Part shown: positions 13,876-27,979 of the stretch, in pieces
Layout: every line of letters begins with the position of its first letter
How positions within the stretch are numbered: position 1 is the first letter of the stretch
NCBI GenBank assembly: GCA_024734555.1
Contig: JANPWX010020040.1
Span: 858,161 to 922,160, forward strand
DNA: 64,000 nt
Direction of reading: 5' to 3'
From: Trochalopteron elliotii
Lineage: Eukaryota > Chordata > Aves > Passeriformes > Leiothrichidae
Translations under genes and position numbers: made by a program
Notes under the pieces: model-generated
Databases searched by the model: none
What the model was told of the DNA's origin: nothing
Seen by the model: the letters and a program-made list of their open reading frames with translations, nothing else

Positions 13876-14236
13876 ATGTGAAACTTTATTCTGATCTATT
13901 TCATTTCACAGGAATGAGGCTTTACAAAAGGTGAAATAAAAGTCTGCTTAAAAGAGTAATTGATGTCTGGGATCATAAGCATGCAAGAGGCAACAATCAA
14001 AACAGAAATACAATATTAACCAAACACTATGTTTTCGAATGTAGGTGGTTTTTTGGGTTTTTTTCTCACCTCCCATGTCTTAGAGGTCTATAATAACTCT
14101 GTTGAAGAAAACTTTATAAAGCCTTGTTTTTAGAAAGCTTTTCTTATTGATTCCCAGCTATAGCTCTAGGACAGAAGAGAGTCACACTCACTTCTCAGTT
14201 CTAAAAAAAAAAAAAATACCCCAAACATACAAACAA

Positions 14237-14253
14237 ACACACACACACACACA
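14237..14253 (+). repeat. Short (AC)n microsatellite
   Basis: About eight AC units preceded by AAAC units and by a 13-base A run. Confidence 0.85.
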
Positions 14254-16872
14254 AAATTTCTAAATCTCCCTTTTATTTGACATTGAATGAACATGCTAAT
14301 AGAAGTATGTGATAGCAAAGTATTTTGAAAAATAAACCAATAATGAATAAGCATGAAGAATATTATTAAAGCTGGGATTGTGGCCCCTAAATTTATGTAT
14401 AAGCAGTTAACATAGAATAACAGTAAAACTGAAAAACAAACAAACAACAAAACTTGTATAAGTGCTATATCCTCATTACTGTTTAGTAGAAACTTCCTAT
14501 AATAATATTCCTTCAGGAAGTGATAATTTATAAAATAAAAATTAATAAAATATAAATGTTTTATGGCAGCTATCGGATGTTGATAGAGCTGTGTTGGAAT
14601 CTAAGACTGGGTTCCATTAAAAAATTTGTCTTTTCTTTGGATGTCTCTCTCCATCTTTTCCTTTGGTTGGCTACAGGGATTGCCAGGATCCCACTGTACC
14701 TCTTTATATGGAAGAAAAGATGAAAACTTGGAAGGTATTGGATCTTCAGTTCCTGAAAAACTTGGCCCCTCCTCATCTTGCTACTTACTGAACTACCTTG
14801 CCATTTTAAATGTGTAGGATAAGAGAAACAGAAAACTTGTGGAGCGTCTCTACAGCCACCCTCCCAGGAGCTTCCACTGTTCCTACCTTCAGGATGGCTC
14901 TTCTGGTGGGTTTCCTGAAGACCGTGACATTTTTTATTTTACACAAAGAATTTGAAATGTGAGGTTCTCCTTCAGTTCATAACAAAGTCAGCTATTCTGA
15001 AATATCAAAGCCCTTTGTGAATTGGAATGACCTTTCCCTGGTTAGCTCCTGCCCTTTAGCAATGGGTGTTGCTGGTTGCTCGAAATTCACATACATGGCC
15101 ACTTTTTGCAAAAAAGGCTGTGAGGGGGCAAACTTTCTCCAAAAGGCCTTTAACTTAAAAAAGTCAACCCAAGGCATGAAAAAAAGAGAACCAGTTCTGC
15201 AGGCTATTCACCTCTTGGCCTCTTTACTGAAATTGCCAACAAGTAGAGGAGCTGCGATGAAGACTATTCATTTATCTCTGAAAATAATGTTGAATATCTG
15301 TCACTGCTTTGGGAAATGATTGACCTGATAATGATAGGTTTTATATCAGCAGGTCCTCGAGTGCCATTCTCAAAGTCACTATATGGGGTTTGAAAATTGA
15401 CTTCTTAATGGTGACAATCCTGTGAAACAGAAAGGAATTGCATTGCAGATGAATTTTCTGATGCAATTGCATTGACTTTTCTCTACCCAGATTGATGCCC
15501 ATGCACTAAGTATGTTGCCCAGAGCAAAACCTAGGGGAATTATAGGGCAATGACATTACATAGAGCCATATACCTTTAATGTCATGCGTTAATTTATTCT
15601 TAAACTTTTTCTTATGATGGTGAAATTACTTAAAAAAAAAAAAGAAACAACCCAAACATACTTACAGGAGAGTTATATTTAAGTGTGTGAGTATAAAGTT
15701 TAGCCTTAAGAAAAAAAATCTTAATTTGTCTCTTGTTTTTAAGGTTCATTACAGTTAAAGTTTCCTTCCAGAGAAGCATCTCACAAAGGTCAATAGAAAC
15801 TATTGGGGATTAAGGATGGAATTTTCAAAAGTGACTACTGCTGGCCTACGTCTGATCTCACTGGTTTCAGTGAACTACGATTAACTTCAGTTTGAACGGA
15901 GGTAGTCAAATGTCAGGAGCTTTTTGGAAATCCAGTAGGAGTGATGTGTCATTCAGTTGACAGTGCGAGTACAAGACCCTCAAAGCTGGTTATCTCCCTC
16001 TTTCTTTTCTGTGAAATGTGCATAGTAATTTCTTAGAGACATATAAATGCTATCATTCCAAACAAATATGCAAATATAGAAAGAGGAAAAAAACAGAGTG
16101 AATGAAATTGAATGACTGGGCAAAAAAGGGTTAACAAAGACAAATATAGATAAAAGTAAACAACTACAAGTCCAATGAGATATTGCCTTGGAAAATTGCT
16201 ACCTAATTTATTTCCTCATTAGCATTTTTGAAACTTAAGTAGGCCCAATTTCCCAGTAAACAAGAAAAATGAATTGCAGATCCCAACTCTGTTTATGTTC
16301 AATTTCTATGCTTTGTTTTGTTCTCCCTGAATTAAAGAAAAAAATCTGTCTTGTTTGCTCTTGAATTAATATTATAATAAATGCAACTTTCCATGGTGTT
16401 TGCAGTTTGTCACTACTATTTATTAGACACAGTATGTTAACACCCAAGGAATAACCAACAGAGGTATTCCGTTGTGATAAGCAAGACTGACACTACCCAT
16501 TCTTATCTTTGCTACATAAATGGCTCTTTTTTAATGAGTAAAGCAGGGAATACTTTTAGAGGTAGGAGAGAAGAATACACATAACACACAAGAAAACAGT
16601 ATTTTGATTTGTAGACTTCAAATTATTCCTACTATTTTTGGGCAACTTTGAGGAATAGCTGCTTTTCAGCAATTTTGTAAGGAAATTGAGTACTTATGGT
16701 AAAAAGTATTGGAAAATGGTAAAAGTTAGATTTTCAATCCATGCACTCTCTTGGCAGTTGTGCAGCTGTCTTTGCACAGTGAGCCAGGAAAAGGAGTGGC
16801 TGCATCTTTATGCAACAGGACAAAAGAACTCACTCAGCAATCTCAACTGGAAAAGTAAGGCTGTGTTCTGTA

Positions 16873-17248
16873 CATAGAATCCCAAACCCATAGAATAGCC
16901 AGGGTTATAATGGACCTTAAAGATCATCTTCTTCCAACCTTACCAATATTCATTCCAGCCAGGTTGTTCAGAGCCCCATCCAGCCTGGCCTTGAACACTT
17001 CCAGGGTTGGGACATCCACAGCTTCTCTGCGCAATTTGTGTCAGTGCCTCACCACCCTCAGAGGGAAGGAACTAGACCTCCTCTCTTTTACTCTGAAGCC
17101 ATTCCCCCTCAGCCTGTCAGCACACACCTCTGTAAAAAATTCCTCTCTTTCTTTCTTCTAGGCTCTCTTGGAAGATAGAAGGCTGCAATTAGGTCACTCC
17201 AAAGCCTTTTCAGTTCCAGACTGAATAATCCCTGTTCTCTCAGCCTGG
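16873..17248 (-). mobile_element. CR1 LINE 3' fragment
   Basis: Reverse-complement CR1 landmarks appear in order: agaatcccaaacccatagaa, catccagcctggccttgaa, cttccagggttgggacatcc, ccattccccctcagcctgtc, tgcaattaggtcactcc and tctctcagcctgg. It is 5'-truncated and followed by a GTTT-rich stretch. Confidence 0.92.
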
Positions 17249-20200
17249 TTTTTTGTTGCTGGTTTTGGTTTTGTTTCAAATTCAGTCATATATTTTTTTT
17301 TCCTTAATCTGGATACTTCACTCCCAGTCTATCAGATACAAACTGAAGTTGGTACAGTAAAGACGACCTTTCAACAGTTAGGACAGGATGTGAGTAAGAA
17401 CCTGTTCTTAGACAGGTGCTGGAATCTGTCATGTATGCTTATGTTGTAGCTTTAGGTCACAATCCTCCGTAGGTGAGTGCACATGTGCACATCCAAATTA
17501 GTAAATTACAGTATATTTTACAATCAAGTTAGCTACATCAGTTTCTGATGCACAAAATCTGGTCTTTTTAATATCAAACCTTTGGGCTGAGATTCAGCTA
17601 TGCTGCAAAAAATTCTCAATATGCGACTGCTGTTCTCTGATAGCTGTGGATGTTGTCTAGGATAACAGCACATAGGTGCCTCAGCACCTAGTGCATGACA
17701 GGATGACACTGTTCTAGAGAGAAGGTTGTGCGTTAAATTGGTCTGGTCTTCTGTGCATGTTTGGCTTGTTTGCTTTAGTGCAATATATATACATATATTC
17801 CCTCTGCTGTACAGCTAATGTGTTTCTCCTCTCATGGTATACTTTTTCTCCAATCCAGTCCACTAGACCACCCTTACTGCAGGCACTGCAAAGATATGTT
17901 TCTTGTAGAAAAAAATGAAAATTAAAATTTCATAATCTTTTGCTGAACTGTTGCGCATTAAATGAAAAGCAATTAATTTCCATAACAATGAATTTTACTA
18001 AATGTAAATGAAATCCTATTCAAAATATTTCAAAGCAATTTTTTGTTATTATTTTTGGCTTGTTGTTGTTTGTTTGTTTGTTGGTTGGTTTTTTGTTTGT
18101 TTTTTAATTATTATTTTTCCTGGTTTTTTGGCATAACACAAATATTTATTCTCCCAAATATAGCAAGTCTGCTTACAAGTACTCATCCCCTGTATGATTC
18201 ATTTACAGTGGCTTTAGCCTTTCCAGAGACTTTCATCCAAACATGTAAAAGCACTGAAAAATATCAGGTAATGACTTATAATTGCTACTTCTGATGGACT
18301 ATGGAGTTTGTATGATTAGTTTTATTCCTCCTCACCAGTCTCACATCTTTATTAGGACAATTTTGTTGCTTTTTTTTTTCGGGCTGCAAATTCTGTGGAA
18401 TAGAAATTGTATCATTTGATTTATTTTTTACATCATCTAACATAATTGATACTAAATATGTCTGTATATAATCAGTGCTGTATCAGTGTTAATAATAAAT
18501 AATAAAACTCCTGTAAGTAGGCAATTGCCCTGGGCTCCTATACAAATCAAGGGCAGAAGCAACCTTCCAAACCAAAGAAGATTAAGATTAAGATTCATTT
18601 TCAAGGCATGACAAAATGATGTGTTTCTCTAAAAGCACAATTAAAAGATAGACATAATCTGCTATGAGTATCCAAGGGTGAGCTTCACTGCAGACCACTC
18701 CAGATGACTTAAAATTTAGGCACATAATTTTCCAGTTCAGCAAAGAGTGAGTAATACCCACCTCCCAAAACAAATTCCTCCCAGCTCTCCGTCCTTGGTG
18801 ACTCCAGAGGGAGCCGAGACAGCTCAGAAATTCCCAGACATTCATGGCTCAACTCACTTCCATGCACTGACATCTGATGATCCAGGACATCCTGGCTGGG
18901 CTAGCGGACGGCACACGGGACCTTCCAGGTGCCTCTTGTCCTGCAATATGAACCTCATGCTTAGGATCCTTTTCCAGGGAGAGCCAATGTATTCTGGTGA
19001 ATAATCAAGCTCTGCCTGAAGTAGGCACGGTGTTTAATCAGAGGAATCCCTCTGAGGAGTCACACAATTTTAGCAACTGGAGCTCAGAAAACCAGCTCTT
19101 ATGTAGACACTTACCCTGCAGTTAACTAAAATTAGGTGAAATGAATCCCAAATTCATAATTTTTAAATAGCTATAGTTATATTAAATGCAAATGAGCCAC
19201 TGAGCAGGGATCTGCAGTAATTTCTGATCAAAGATTCCAGAGTTGGGCTGGAAGATGATGGCTGCTAAAGTTCAGGAACAAGCTATAAGAGGAAACTGGG
19301 GACCTCGCACAGGACTTAAAATGGTGCTAGACAGACACTTCCAATAGACTTGCCTCAAATCTATCTCAAGGAAGGTATTTGGGGACTATAAAACTTTAAT
19401 GCTAGCATCAGGGTTATGCGAAGAGGACTGGTTGATATTTTGCATATTTTGTCTTTTTAGAGAACAGTATATCAGATTTCCACCCTTGAAAATGGTTTAC
19501 TAATTGTAGAAAGGAACTCTTTGTACTTAAAAATCAGATATGTTCCTTGCACCAAAGAGCATAAGGCAGAGATCTAGATCAAGAAATATTTAAAGAGATT
19601 ATTTTTAAAGAAGACTGAGAAAGACTGTCAGGCTGACAGGGTCTTGAATATGTTCCATCCGTATGGAATAGAGTATTGAGCAGCAAAAAATATAATATGC
19701 ATACGCAAGGGAAAAAACATAACTAAATGACATAATGAGGAGCATTAGGAAGAGCCATGGTACCATTCTGAATGCTAGACTGATGCAGCCAAATGAAGTG
19801 GGAGGAAGACAATATTTACGTGTGCATCAGGGAAGAAAGATTCTACTTTAGGCCAGTTGCTTGTCAGCAAAAATATATTTTCAGTTAATAGTGGATGAAA
19901 AAAAAATAAACACTATTCACAAGCAATTGAAAATGTTGGGAGTGGGTTTATTTTCTGTTTTCTGCCTGTAAGCAAAATTAAGATAAAAATGTTCAGTGTA
20001 CACTTGTAGGTATGTGTTTCAGCAAATTGAAAGGAAAAAAAAAAAAACCAACAGGCAAACAAATAATAAACAACAAACAACAAAATCATAAGTATTTCTG
20101 GAAAAACAAAAATAAAATTTTCATTCCAAAGTATTTGTGGGTTTTTCTTTTATGTTTTCAAATAAAACTTTTTTGGAGTTCCTAAGCACAAGAAATGGTG

Positions 20201-22973
20201 GCTACCTGTAGAAGATCCAGATTTGTGATTTTAACAGAAAAAGTGAGAACCCTTGATTTCCTCCTGTGTTACTTACTCTGTGAATACCTTGAAAAGCAGC
20301 AATCCCTTTCAAGGAAGCCATAAAAACTACAGGTGTAGTCATTTTTCTCATGCAAACTACTGTGACATTTTCTGACTTCAGTGCAATTATGACAACCAAC
20401 ATCAGTGGAAGATTTGTCTAAACTGAATCTGAAATATTGCTGTATGGTAGCCCAAAGTTGTGACTGTCTTTCTTTGCATGTAAGGTTAAACAGCTTTTTG
20501 CTAAAAAGGATCACCACAGCCTCTGACACCTAGTCCAAATCTGGGGAAGTAAATATTTGAATGCCTGGTCTACTGAAGACATTTGTTGCTGATGTTCAAC
20601 ATCAGTGAAGTAGTTGCCCATAACTGCATAATCAACTAAAAGGTCCCCTTCTGGTTACAGAGGAAAGACACATCTATAGATTGACTTCTACAAATATTTC
20701 CAAGATGCAAAGAGAAGGAAACATTCAGCAACTACCACACTTGGCCCCATGTACTGCTGTGACTGCTGCTATACAATTTTGAAAAGGCAAATGAGAAATA
20801 AAGTAATAAGAACAGATGTAGAAAAAAAAAAAAAAAGACATTTCACAAGCCTCAATTGCATTTAAAAATATTTCTATCATTCCTGAGTGAAAAATTTCTG
20901 CATCACTAAGATATAATTTTAGTCATCTTATACCTACACTAACAGAACAGCAGTTCCTGACTATCTAAAGGTAGCAGAAGCCATGTTTTCCTAATCCTGG
21001 GGTTGTTTATTTCCCCCAACATATGCAGTCGAAATAATAACAAAGCAGCCTCATTCCACCTCTACAACCCAGCAGCAAATATAAATCCATCAGGGTGACA
21101 ATAGGATTAAACTGTGGGCACTGCTTGCTTGTTAGTCTTCTTCCTTAAATAACTTCCATGTGAGATGGGAAATTAATGTTGCAATAAGTTGGTTCCTGTT
21201 GTGGGCTCAACAATAGAGCAGCAATCCTCTTACCGTGGAGCATTACTTTTGCCTGTATGTCAGCTGGCTAAACTGTTCACTCACCTTTTGTCTCCATAGG
21301 AGTACAATGTGCTTGTTGATTTGCCAAGTCCCAAATCCTATATTTAATACAATGCCTTGGTGTAATTTGAAAAATAAAAGTATGATTCTCCCTGAATATC
21401 ATTAAGAAAATTGAAGCAGTGGGAAGAGAAACAGGGGCACAAGCTCACATATGGATATTTTCACATTCACACCCCACAAAAAGACTCAAGCTGTGTCTTC
21501 AGGTGAAAGGAAGCATGGACAAAAGAAAGAGTATTAATTGGACCTCCTCAGGACTAGGTCTTAAGTTATCATGGCTCATCTTCTTCCACTGCTTTTTCTT
21601 TGCTATAGTGCAAAGCCATTTTTTTGCTGCAGAGCTACCTCAGCTCTGAAGGCCAGTGGAGAAAGAGGACAGAGCCAAGTCTGTTACTTTTTCTAACTAA
21701 ACAGCTATTCCTGCACCTAAACCCAGCTGTATTGGGTTTTATTTGTTCCTAGCTATTGAATCTAAGCCTGAGTAATTCCAGCATATGTAAGTCTATGACT
21801 AAGGGCTGTCTAGTCCAATTCTTCATGAGAATAAAGGCCATACCCACTGAGCAGTCTGGAGTTTCTGCCTGCACTCCTCCTTTAGATGCCTTAAGCTGGT
21901 CAGAACATTTCAGAGCCAAAGTCACTGCCATTTAAAGCTGTACAAAATAATGTTGTCAGAATTTCTGCCTGGTGAGGAAAATTATATCTTTCAAAATGCC
22001 TAAAAAAATATTCTTTTCCAGAAAATTTCATGCAAGGAGGAAAACAATTGAAACACGGTGATGGTGACAAACTGTACTGTGACAAAAGCTTCCACGTGGG
22101 ATATTTCTTTTAAAATTTCAAAATAACTTAAAAAAATCATTGGTTTAGTGGATTAAAAAAAATCATATATAGTTTCACTGTGAATTAAATGCTCTGAATT
22201 TAGTACAGCAAAATATTTGGACTGACCTTCACCTCCCTCTATTTTTTTCCTCCAGGGAATTTAATTTAGAAGCAAGATGTTTATTTATTTGTTCTCAAGG
22301 CATTTTTTGTATTTTATGAATGAACAAATAAAAATCATGGATTTAGATTTTCCCATTATACAAGGAAATCTGTGTGTCGTCTCTCTCCCCAGTTCTACTA
22401 CCATCTCACCACATTTCTGTAGATAATTAATCTGTGCCCTCAGTTTGTCTCCCATGGGGCAAAAGTAAAGCTCAGAACTTTTCCAGCACACAAAAAGGAG
22501 GGAAGAGGGCATTTTCAGCCATAAAATTGAGGGCATTATTTGTTTTCCAATGCACTCGTTGAAAACCCAGTCCCCAGGACTGTGGATCTGCTATTGCTCA
22601 CACAGGTGACAAAAATTCTCCTGAATTTACAATCAGGATGCAGAAAGAGACAGATGAGAAAAGAAAGAGACAGATGAGAAAAGAGCAGGGCAGGTGGCAA
22701 GGCAGAAGCAAGGGTACAACAGAAAAGAGTCACATTTCAGCTGGGAAACTGTGAGCTTCTGTTTCTGATTGCATGACTAGTAGAGTTATACATCCTACAG
22801 TCTCCTCTGAGGCCCTCCCTTCAAATCAGACCTCATGGGACAGGAGGGAATCTTGGACTGTCTCGGCCCCATTCTAGAGGTAAATAGATGAGTACCATAA
22901 TAAATTTAGTTTAATGAGAGAAACAGATGAATGCAATTTATTATGCTGAGGGGATAAGGAATGCAAGCAGCAC
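17249..22973. other. Intergenic sequence, no gene seen
   Basis: AT-rich DNA. A (TTTG/TTGG)-rich stretch lies at about 18,060-18,110. A SOX-type CCATAACAATGAA sits near 17,980 within an ATTAAA-rich segment. The 18.6-19.1 kb part is more GC-balanced but has no recognisable exon. A 20-bp tandem duplication occurs at 22,644-22,683. Confidence 0.55.
22644..22683 (+). repeat. Exact tandem duplication of a 20-bp unit
   Basis: The unit aaagagacagatgagaaaag occurs twice back to back without mismatch, implying a recent local duplication. Confidence 0.95.
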
Positions 22974-23518
22974 TGTTGTGGTTTAAACACAATTTGGCCC
23001 CGCACAGCCACTCATCCACTCTCTGGCCATGGTGGGACTGGGAGAGAATCAGAAGTGAAGAAACACATGGTTTTTTCATGAAGACAGTTAACAGGTACAG
23101 GAAAAACTGCAAGAAAAAGAAAGACAAGGAATGCATCCAGCACTTCCCATCAGCAAGCAGGTGCTGAGCAATTCCCAGGAAAGCAGGGGATATCCACATC
23201 ACACACAATGATGAGTTGGGAAGACAAAAGCTATCACTCCAGACTCCCTGTACACTTTCTTGTTGTGTGCTGAGAGTGATGATGATACCCCTGAGATCAC
23301 CTGGGGTCAGCTGTCTTGCCTCTGTCCCATCCCAAGTCCCTGCGCACCCACTCACTGCTGAGATGAGGTGAGAAAAGTGCTTGATCCTGTGCAAGCCCTG
23401 CTCAGCAATAATGACAACATTTCTGTATTATCAACACTGTTTCAGCAAAAATTCAAAACATATCCCCATGGTAGATATTGTGAAGGAAATTAACTTTACC
23501 TCAGACAAAACCAGCACA
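22974..23518 (-). mobile_element. Avian ERVL-type solo LTR
   Basis: Read on the minus strand it begins TGTGCTGGTTTTGTC and ends ...AACCACAACA, a TG...CA element of 545 bases. It follows the layout of the common avian ERVL LTR I know, including the CCCATGG/AAACAGTGTTGATAA region, the TGCTCAGCA region, CAGCTGACCCCAG and the CCCATCGG-like block near 23,150. The TATA-box region appears degraded. A 162-codon frame on the same strand (22,906-23,394) is incidental. No internal viral genes are present. Confidence 0.75.
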
Positions 23519-25319
23519 TGCATGAATCTCCATCCAAAGTGCAGGAGATAATTCCCAATGAGAATAAACAGAGGGCTTCTGGAGCAGAGGTGCATTCTCA
23601 AAGTGACTTTATAAAAGCTTTCTTCTCACTCCAGTCTTCTCCCCCACTCAGCAACCTCCTTGAGATCTCATGTATCATTGTTTTGTGCACATCACTTTCC
23701 ATGAGATGAGTTTAATAGCATTATAAAAGTCACATTGTGCACAAATTGGGAACTTCAGCGCCTCGGTAACTGCTCTGATGCATACACACTTGCAAAGTTT
23801 TCAAAGCAGAAATGTTGAAGGCACTTCAAGGCACAAAAACATCCTTGGGTAAATTACTTCCTATTAGTATGTCACATATATCTTATATATGACTCGGGTT
23901 TCATGAAGTGACAGCCGCGTTTGACAATAAAACTTTGCACTCTTTTTTATTTATATTTTTCCTGATTTTTTTTATTTCTTCCAAGTATATAGTGTCTGAT
24001 GCTAAACCACTTATCTTCCTGCTACCAGTGAGACCAGCAGTGCCTACTTTGCTTACCAATAAGCTAGAGCATTTCCACCCCACACCTCTGCCTGAAATAT
24101 CAAGCAGTTCTAATCACTGCTGGTTAAGTCAGACAACAGAAGGAAGCATGGATAGTTTCAAAAGGTGGGTAGGTTGTAAGTCCTGTGACCCATTTAACAT
24201 TAAAGGGGAAAAACATGAAAGAAAAGCTGAGTATCTAAAAAAGAGACGTTTCCTTCTCTGGATAAATTCCACCTTAGATCACAGAATATCACCCTTTTTT
24301 CAATATCTTTAAGGTACATAGCATGAACAAAAAGTACCAAGTCTTCCCTCTCACCTACAAAAAAGGAAGAAAGAGGCATAGCTTCTACCCCTATGAATCC
24401 CCCAAATTGTTTTCAACCCTCCCCCTTTCCAGATAGTGATTCCAGAGTGAGTAATTTGGTTCTCAATTTTTTAATGAAGAATCTGATCTCCTTTTTTTGT
24501 TGTTGTTGTGTTTTATGCTTCTGCATAATGGGACACTGAAATTGAAAAATCAGTTTAAGTTCAGGTTTACAATCTATTTCACTTCCTCATTTCCAATTAC
24601 AATTTTGGAATATTTTGTTGTTTGCATTTAAGGCATCATATGGAGATATTTAACACTTCATATATAGTAGGTTAAATGACAATTTTAATTGACTGTTAGG
24701 AAAGTTTAGAAATACATAAAACTAGGAAAAGATAACTCCATTGTTCACTACTTTTCTGCCCCATACACCATTTATACATCACTTTGAAACACAGAAGTCA
24801 CATCTGCTTAACAAGTTCTGGTCATTTAAATAGCCCTTGTTTAACTTCCTCTAGAGTATATTTCTGAAATTTTATGGATGAGAGAAAGATGGAATAGATG
24901 TACCTAAATTACAGAATATAGAGGTGTATCAAATATACATATTAATCCCCAGCTAAGTTTACAGTGTCCATTTAACTGAGCTCCGAACTCTTTGTTTACA
25001 ACTATGGGAAAAGTTTCCTAAATAGTTGTCTTTCCAGTTAAATTCCTAAATGTGGTCACATCTGGAGGAAAGTATGGGAGGGAAAGCTTAGCAATTAATA
25101 ATAAGTTATTTGAAATTTAGTTGAAAAACTTCCCTTTCAGACCTTCTAAGAAATAATCAAATTTGAGTCTAGGATTGAACGCTACAGTTATGTTCACTTG
25201 CAAATTTACTTTTTCTGTAAAAACCCTGTAATTTAGTCTATACTAGAAAACTTATAATAATTCCTATTAATCCTAAACAAAAATAAAAACCAAACAAAAA
25301 GCAGTCACCACATCAATAC

Positions 25320-25780
25320 CATTACAAAAGGCAACTGTAGGGATATTTATTTTAGACACAGATTCTCCATGTTTATATTGGCTGAAAAATATATTATTTA
25401 AATAATTGCATTTTTAATATATTAAAATATAAAAACAATAAAGATCATTACTACTCCTTCAAATTAAGAATTCAATTAAGAATTAAAGAGTTATGATGGG
25501 TTTAACTATTTTTTTTCTTTCTTTTATTTTTAGTTTTAGGAAGCAGACAGCTATTCAATCCCAGAGTTTGACCTGTTGGAGTTTTATTTTTTCAACATTA
25601 TATGACATCATAAATCATATATAAAGCAAATATCTGAAGCATAAATCTCCCATTAGACACACTAGACAATGTAATTTCCTTCATTTAAGCTTCAAAGATT
25701 TAATCATGACTCTCTACCTGAATTTTAGTTCTGATTTAGGTAGTGGCTGTCTAAATAAATCTCCCATAAATTGTAAGGAA
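25320..25780. promoter_or_regulatory. Candidate AT-rich conserved non-coding block
   Basis: Repeat-poor AT-rich sequence with TTAAATAATTGCA, CAATTAAGAATT and CATAAATCA motifs and a nearby duplicated AATTAAGAATT word (25,465-25,490). No coding potential is apparent. Low confidence without alignment. Confidence 0.22.
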
Positions 25781-25797
25781 AATCTTAGTGTGAAGAA

Positions 25798-25915
25798 GGT
25801 AGAAAAATAGGGAAAGAAGAAGAGGAAGAGTGAAAGAAAAAAAAAATGAGGGAGGGAGGGAGGGAGAGAGAGAGGGACAGAGGGATGGAGGGAGGCAGGA
25901 AGGAAGGAAGGAAGA
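25798..25915 (+). repeat. Polypurine GGGA/GGAA tract
   Basis: An almost pure purine strand of about 118 bases includes (GGGA)n, GA and (GGAA)n parts. It could form intramolecular triplex DNA. Confidence 0.9.
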
Positions 25916-26756
25916 CAATCTCAGGAAAGGCTGAATCCAGGAAGATTGCAGTGGACTATAAGGCTAAACCTCATCAGAGAAAGCTTTATTCCCAAAGGGA
26001 GTTGCATTGAAAAGGAATAATTGACTACAGAACAGAAAGAACCGATTCATATTCTTTGAAGTCAAATCAAATTCCTCATCCTGAAAGCTTCCTTTCACAG
26101 ATTAAGGGCCAAGTTTCCTTCTGCATTCTGTGAAGCACAATAAATTACCCTGGTATGAGTGAGACGAAAACCTGTCTACAGGCATTTGATTCTTAGATCA
26201 AGGAAGCAGAATATTTTTATATGCATAGATTATTCTGCTCTCCATTTCACTGTATAAAATCTCTATATGACAATTCCTAATCTCTATTTTTCAGAATATT
26301 TATTCTTATATTCTTAAAAAAGCTTTTTTGTTCATTCCAATATCACCTCAACAAATGTGGCCACCAGGGTTAGTTAGGTCCAGGTCTTTCTTATTCCTTC
26401 TTCTGATTTTTTTTTTTAATTACTCTTTCATATCAAGGCAGTGTGAGTTGTCTAAGACCAGCAGAAGGAATGCAAAAGTGCACTTGACACCCAGACTGGG
26501 AAGCTTTATAATTTATACAATGGCTCTTTCTCGTTTCAGAAAAACTGAGGACAGTTCCTTCTTTCACAAGAAGTCTTTGCACTAATAGGCTCAGAGTGTT
26601 TATCAGTCCGAGGTTTACCTTTCCATAATTTATAAAGCGAGGCTCAAAACTCTAAGTTTGATGTATGAAAGCAGAGTAAGGAAGAGAGGGCATAAGTGTT
26701 TTTGTTCTGGGAGCAAAAGAATAGATAGGATGGTGGTGGTAACCTTTCATTGGGGG

Positions 26757-26877
26757 TATAAATATATATATATAATTATATATATATAAAAATATAATAT
26801 ATATTATTATATTATAATATATGTTATTATATATTATTTTTTATATATATTATATATATATATAATCTATATATAGA
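26757..26877. repeat. (TA)n/AT-rich tract with hairpin potential
   Basis: About 120 bases are almost exclusively A and T, with several alternating TATATA runs and ATTAT/ATAAT words that are mutually complementary. Likely length-variable and prone to cruciform formation. Confidence 0.9.
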
Positions 26878-27844
26878 TGGGAACTATCAAAAAGCAATTG
26901 GTTATATATTCTTGAAACAATGCAAAGACTTGCCCACTTTTAACCTTGCTCAATTTCCTGCACTAACATCAAGTGATCCTCCAATGGTACGGGACCTCTG
27001 AGTGGAGAGCTCTCCATACAAGAATGTCAGAATATGGGCCAACACATCATAAAGGGGAGACAGCTGTCTTGAGTAAAGCCAGAACAACATTATCAAGGTC
27101 TGGTCTTTGGGAAATTCAGTCCTTTTCCTACAGTTTGTGTGGCCTTTGATGATATGGGTTCACCTTCACAAAAGACATTTTGCAGCAGACAGTTCAGATC
27201 ACTGTCCTTTAAATCCAGACATTACAACCAGCTGGAAGTCTGCAATGACCTCTTCCTATGGCAGAGCAGAATAAATCAGTGACAAAGTGAATCATTGGAA
27301 GAACAAAAGAGGTCCCCCCTCCCAGAGCCTGTATTTTAACCTCTTTAGATGAGATTCTTGTTACCTCACATGGTCCCTCTGAAAGTTAGACATCTAAGTC
27401 TAAGCTAGCCATTTATGATTCCTTAAGAGTCAACAGAAAGAAACACAAACCTCCAAAAGGGCAGTTCACCTCGTCCGAAAATTCTCTTTGGGAATGAGTC
27501 AGCAGTACTGCCCTCTGCATTACCCATATCTGTTCTTTGACTGTAATGGATGGTGAGGGCAGTCCATACCTGTAAACTTCAGACACTGAAATTATATATG
27601 AGGACTCCCACTTTCTTTAAGGTATTCCAGATTTCATTCCTGCAGAGTCAAACACATGCATCTATGAAGTCCACGTATTCAAGACTTGCCTCTTATAAGT
27701 ACTTGGATAGGTAACATAATCACAATATGAATTGAGGACTGATTAGAATGGAGAAAAGACTTATGTTGGTCACCTTAGCTATTGTGGAAAAACATACCGT
27801 AAATATAAAGCCATAATATCAATCCCACTTTTATGTCCACACAT

Positions 27845-27864
27845 ACACACACACACACACACAC
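27845..27864 (+). repeat. Short (CA)n microsatellite
   Basis: Ten CA units followed by an A-rich segment. Confidence 0.85.
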
Positions 27865-27979
27865 AAAAAGAAAAGGAAACAAGGTAAATTTGGTCTCAAT
27901 TTACGTAGATGGATAATAAGACTTTCAATTATTGTTGCATTATTTGTTAGTATGTGGATGAAAGATTAGGTGACAATAT

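Larger units (their letters stand above)
10757..16872. other. Intergenic sequence, no gene seen
   Basis: AT-rich DNA with a possible LTR remnant (13.6-13.9 kb), an (AC)n run at 14,237-14,253 and poly(A)/poly(T) runs near 12,467 and 14,205. The frames present are short and AT-biased. Nothing resembles a known exon. Confidence 0.6.

Noticed and set aside
22906..23394. 162-codon minus-strand frame
   Set aside because: It lies almost entirely within the ERVL-type LTR, which is non-coding.
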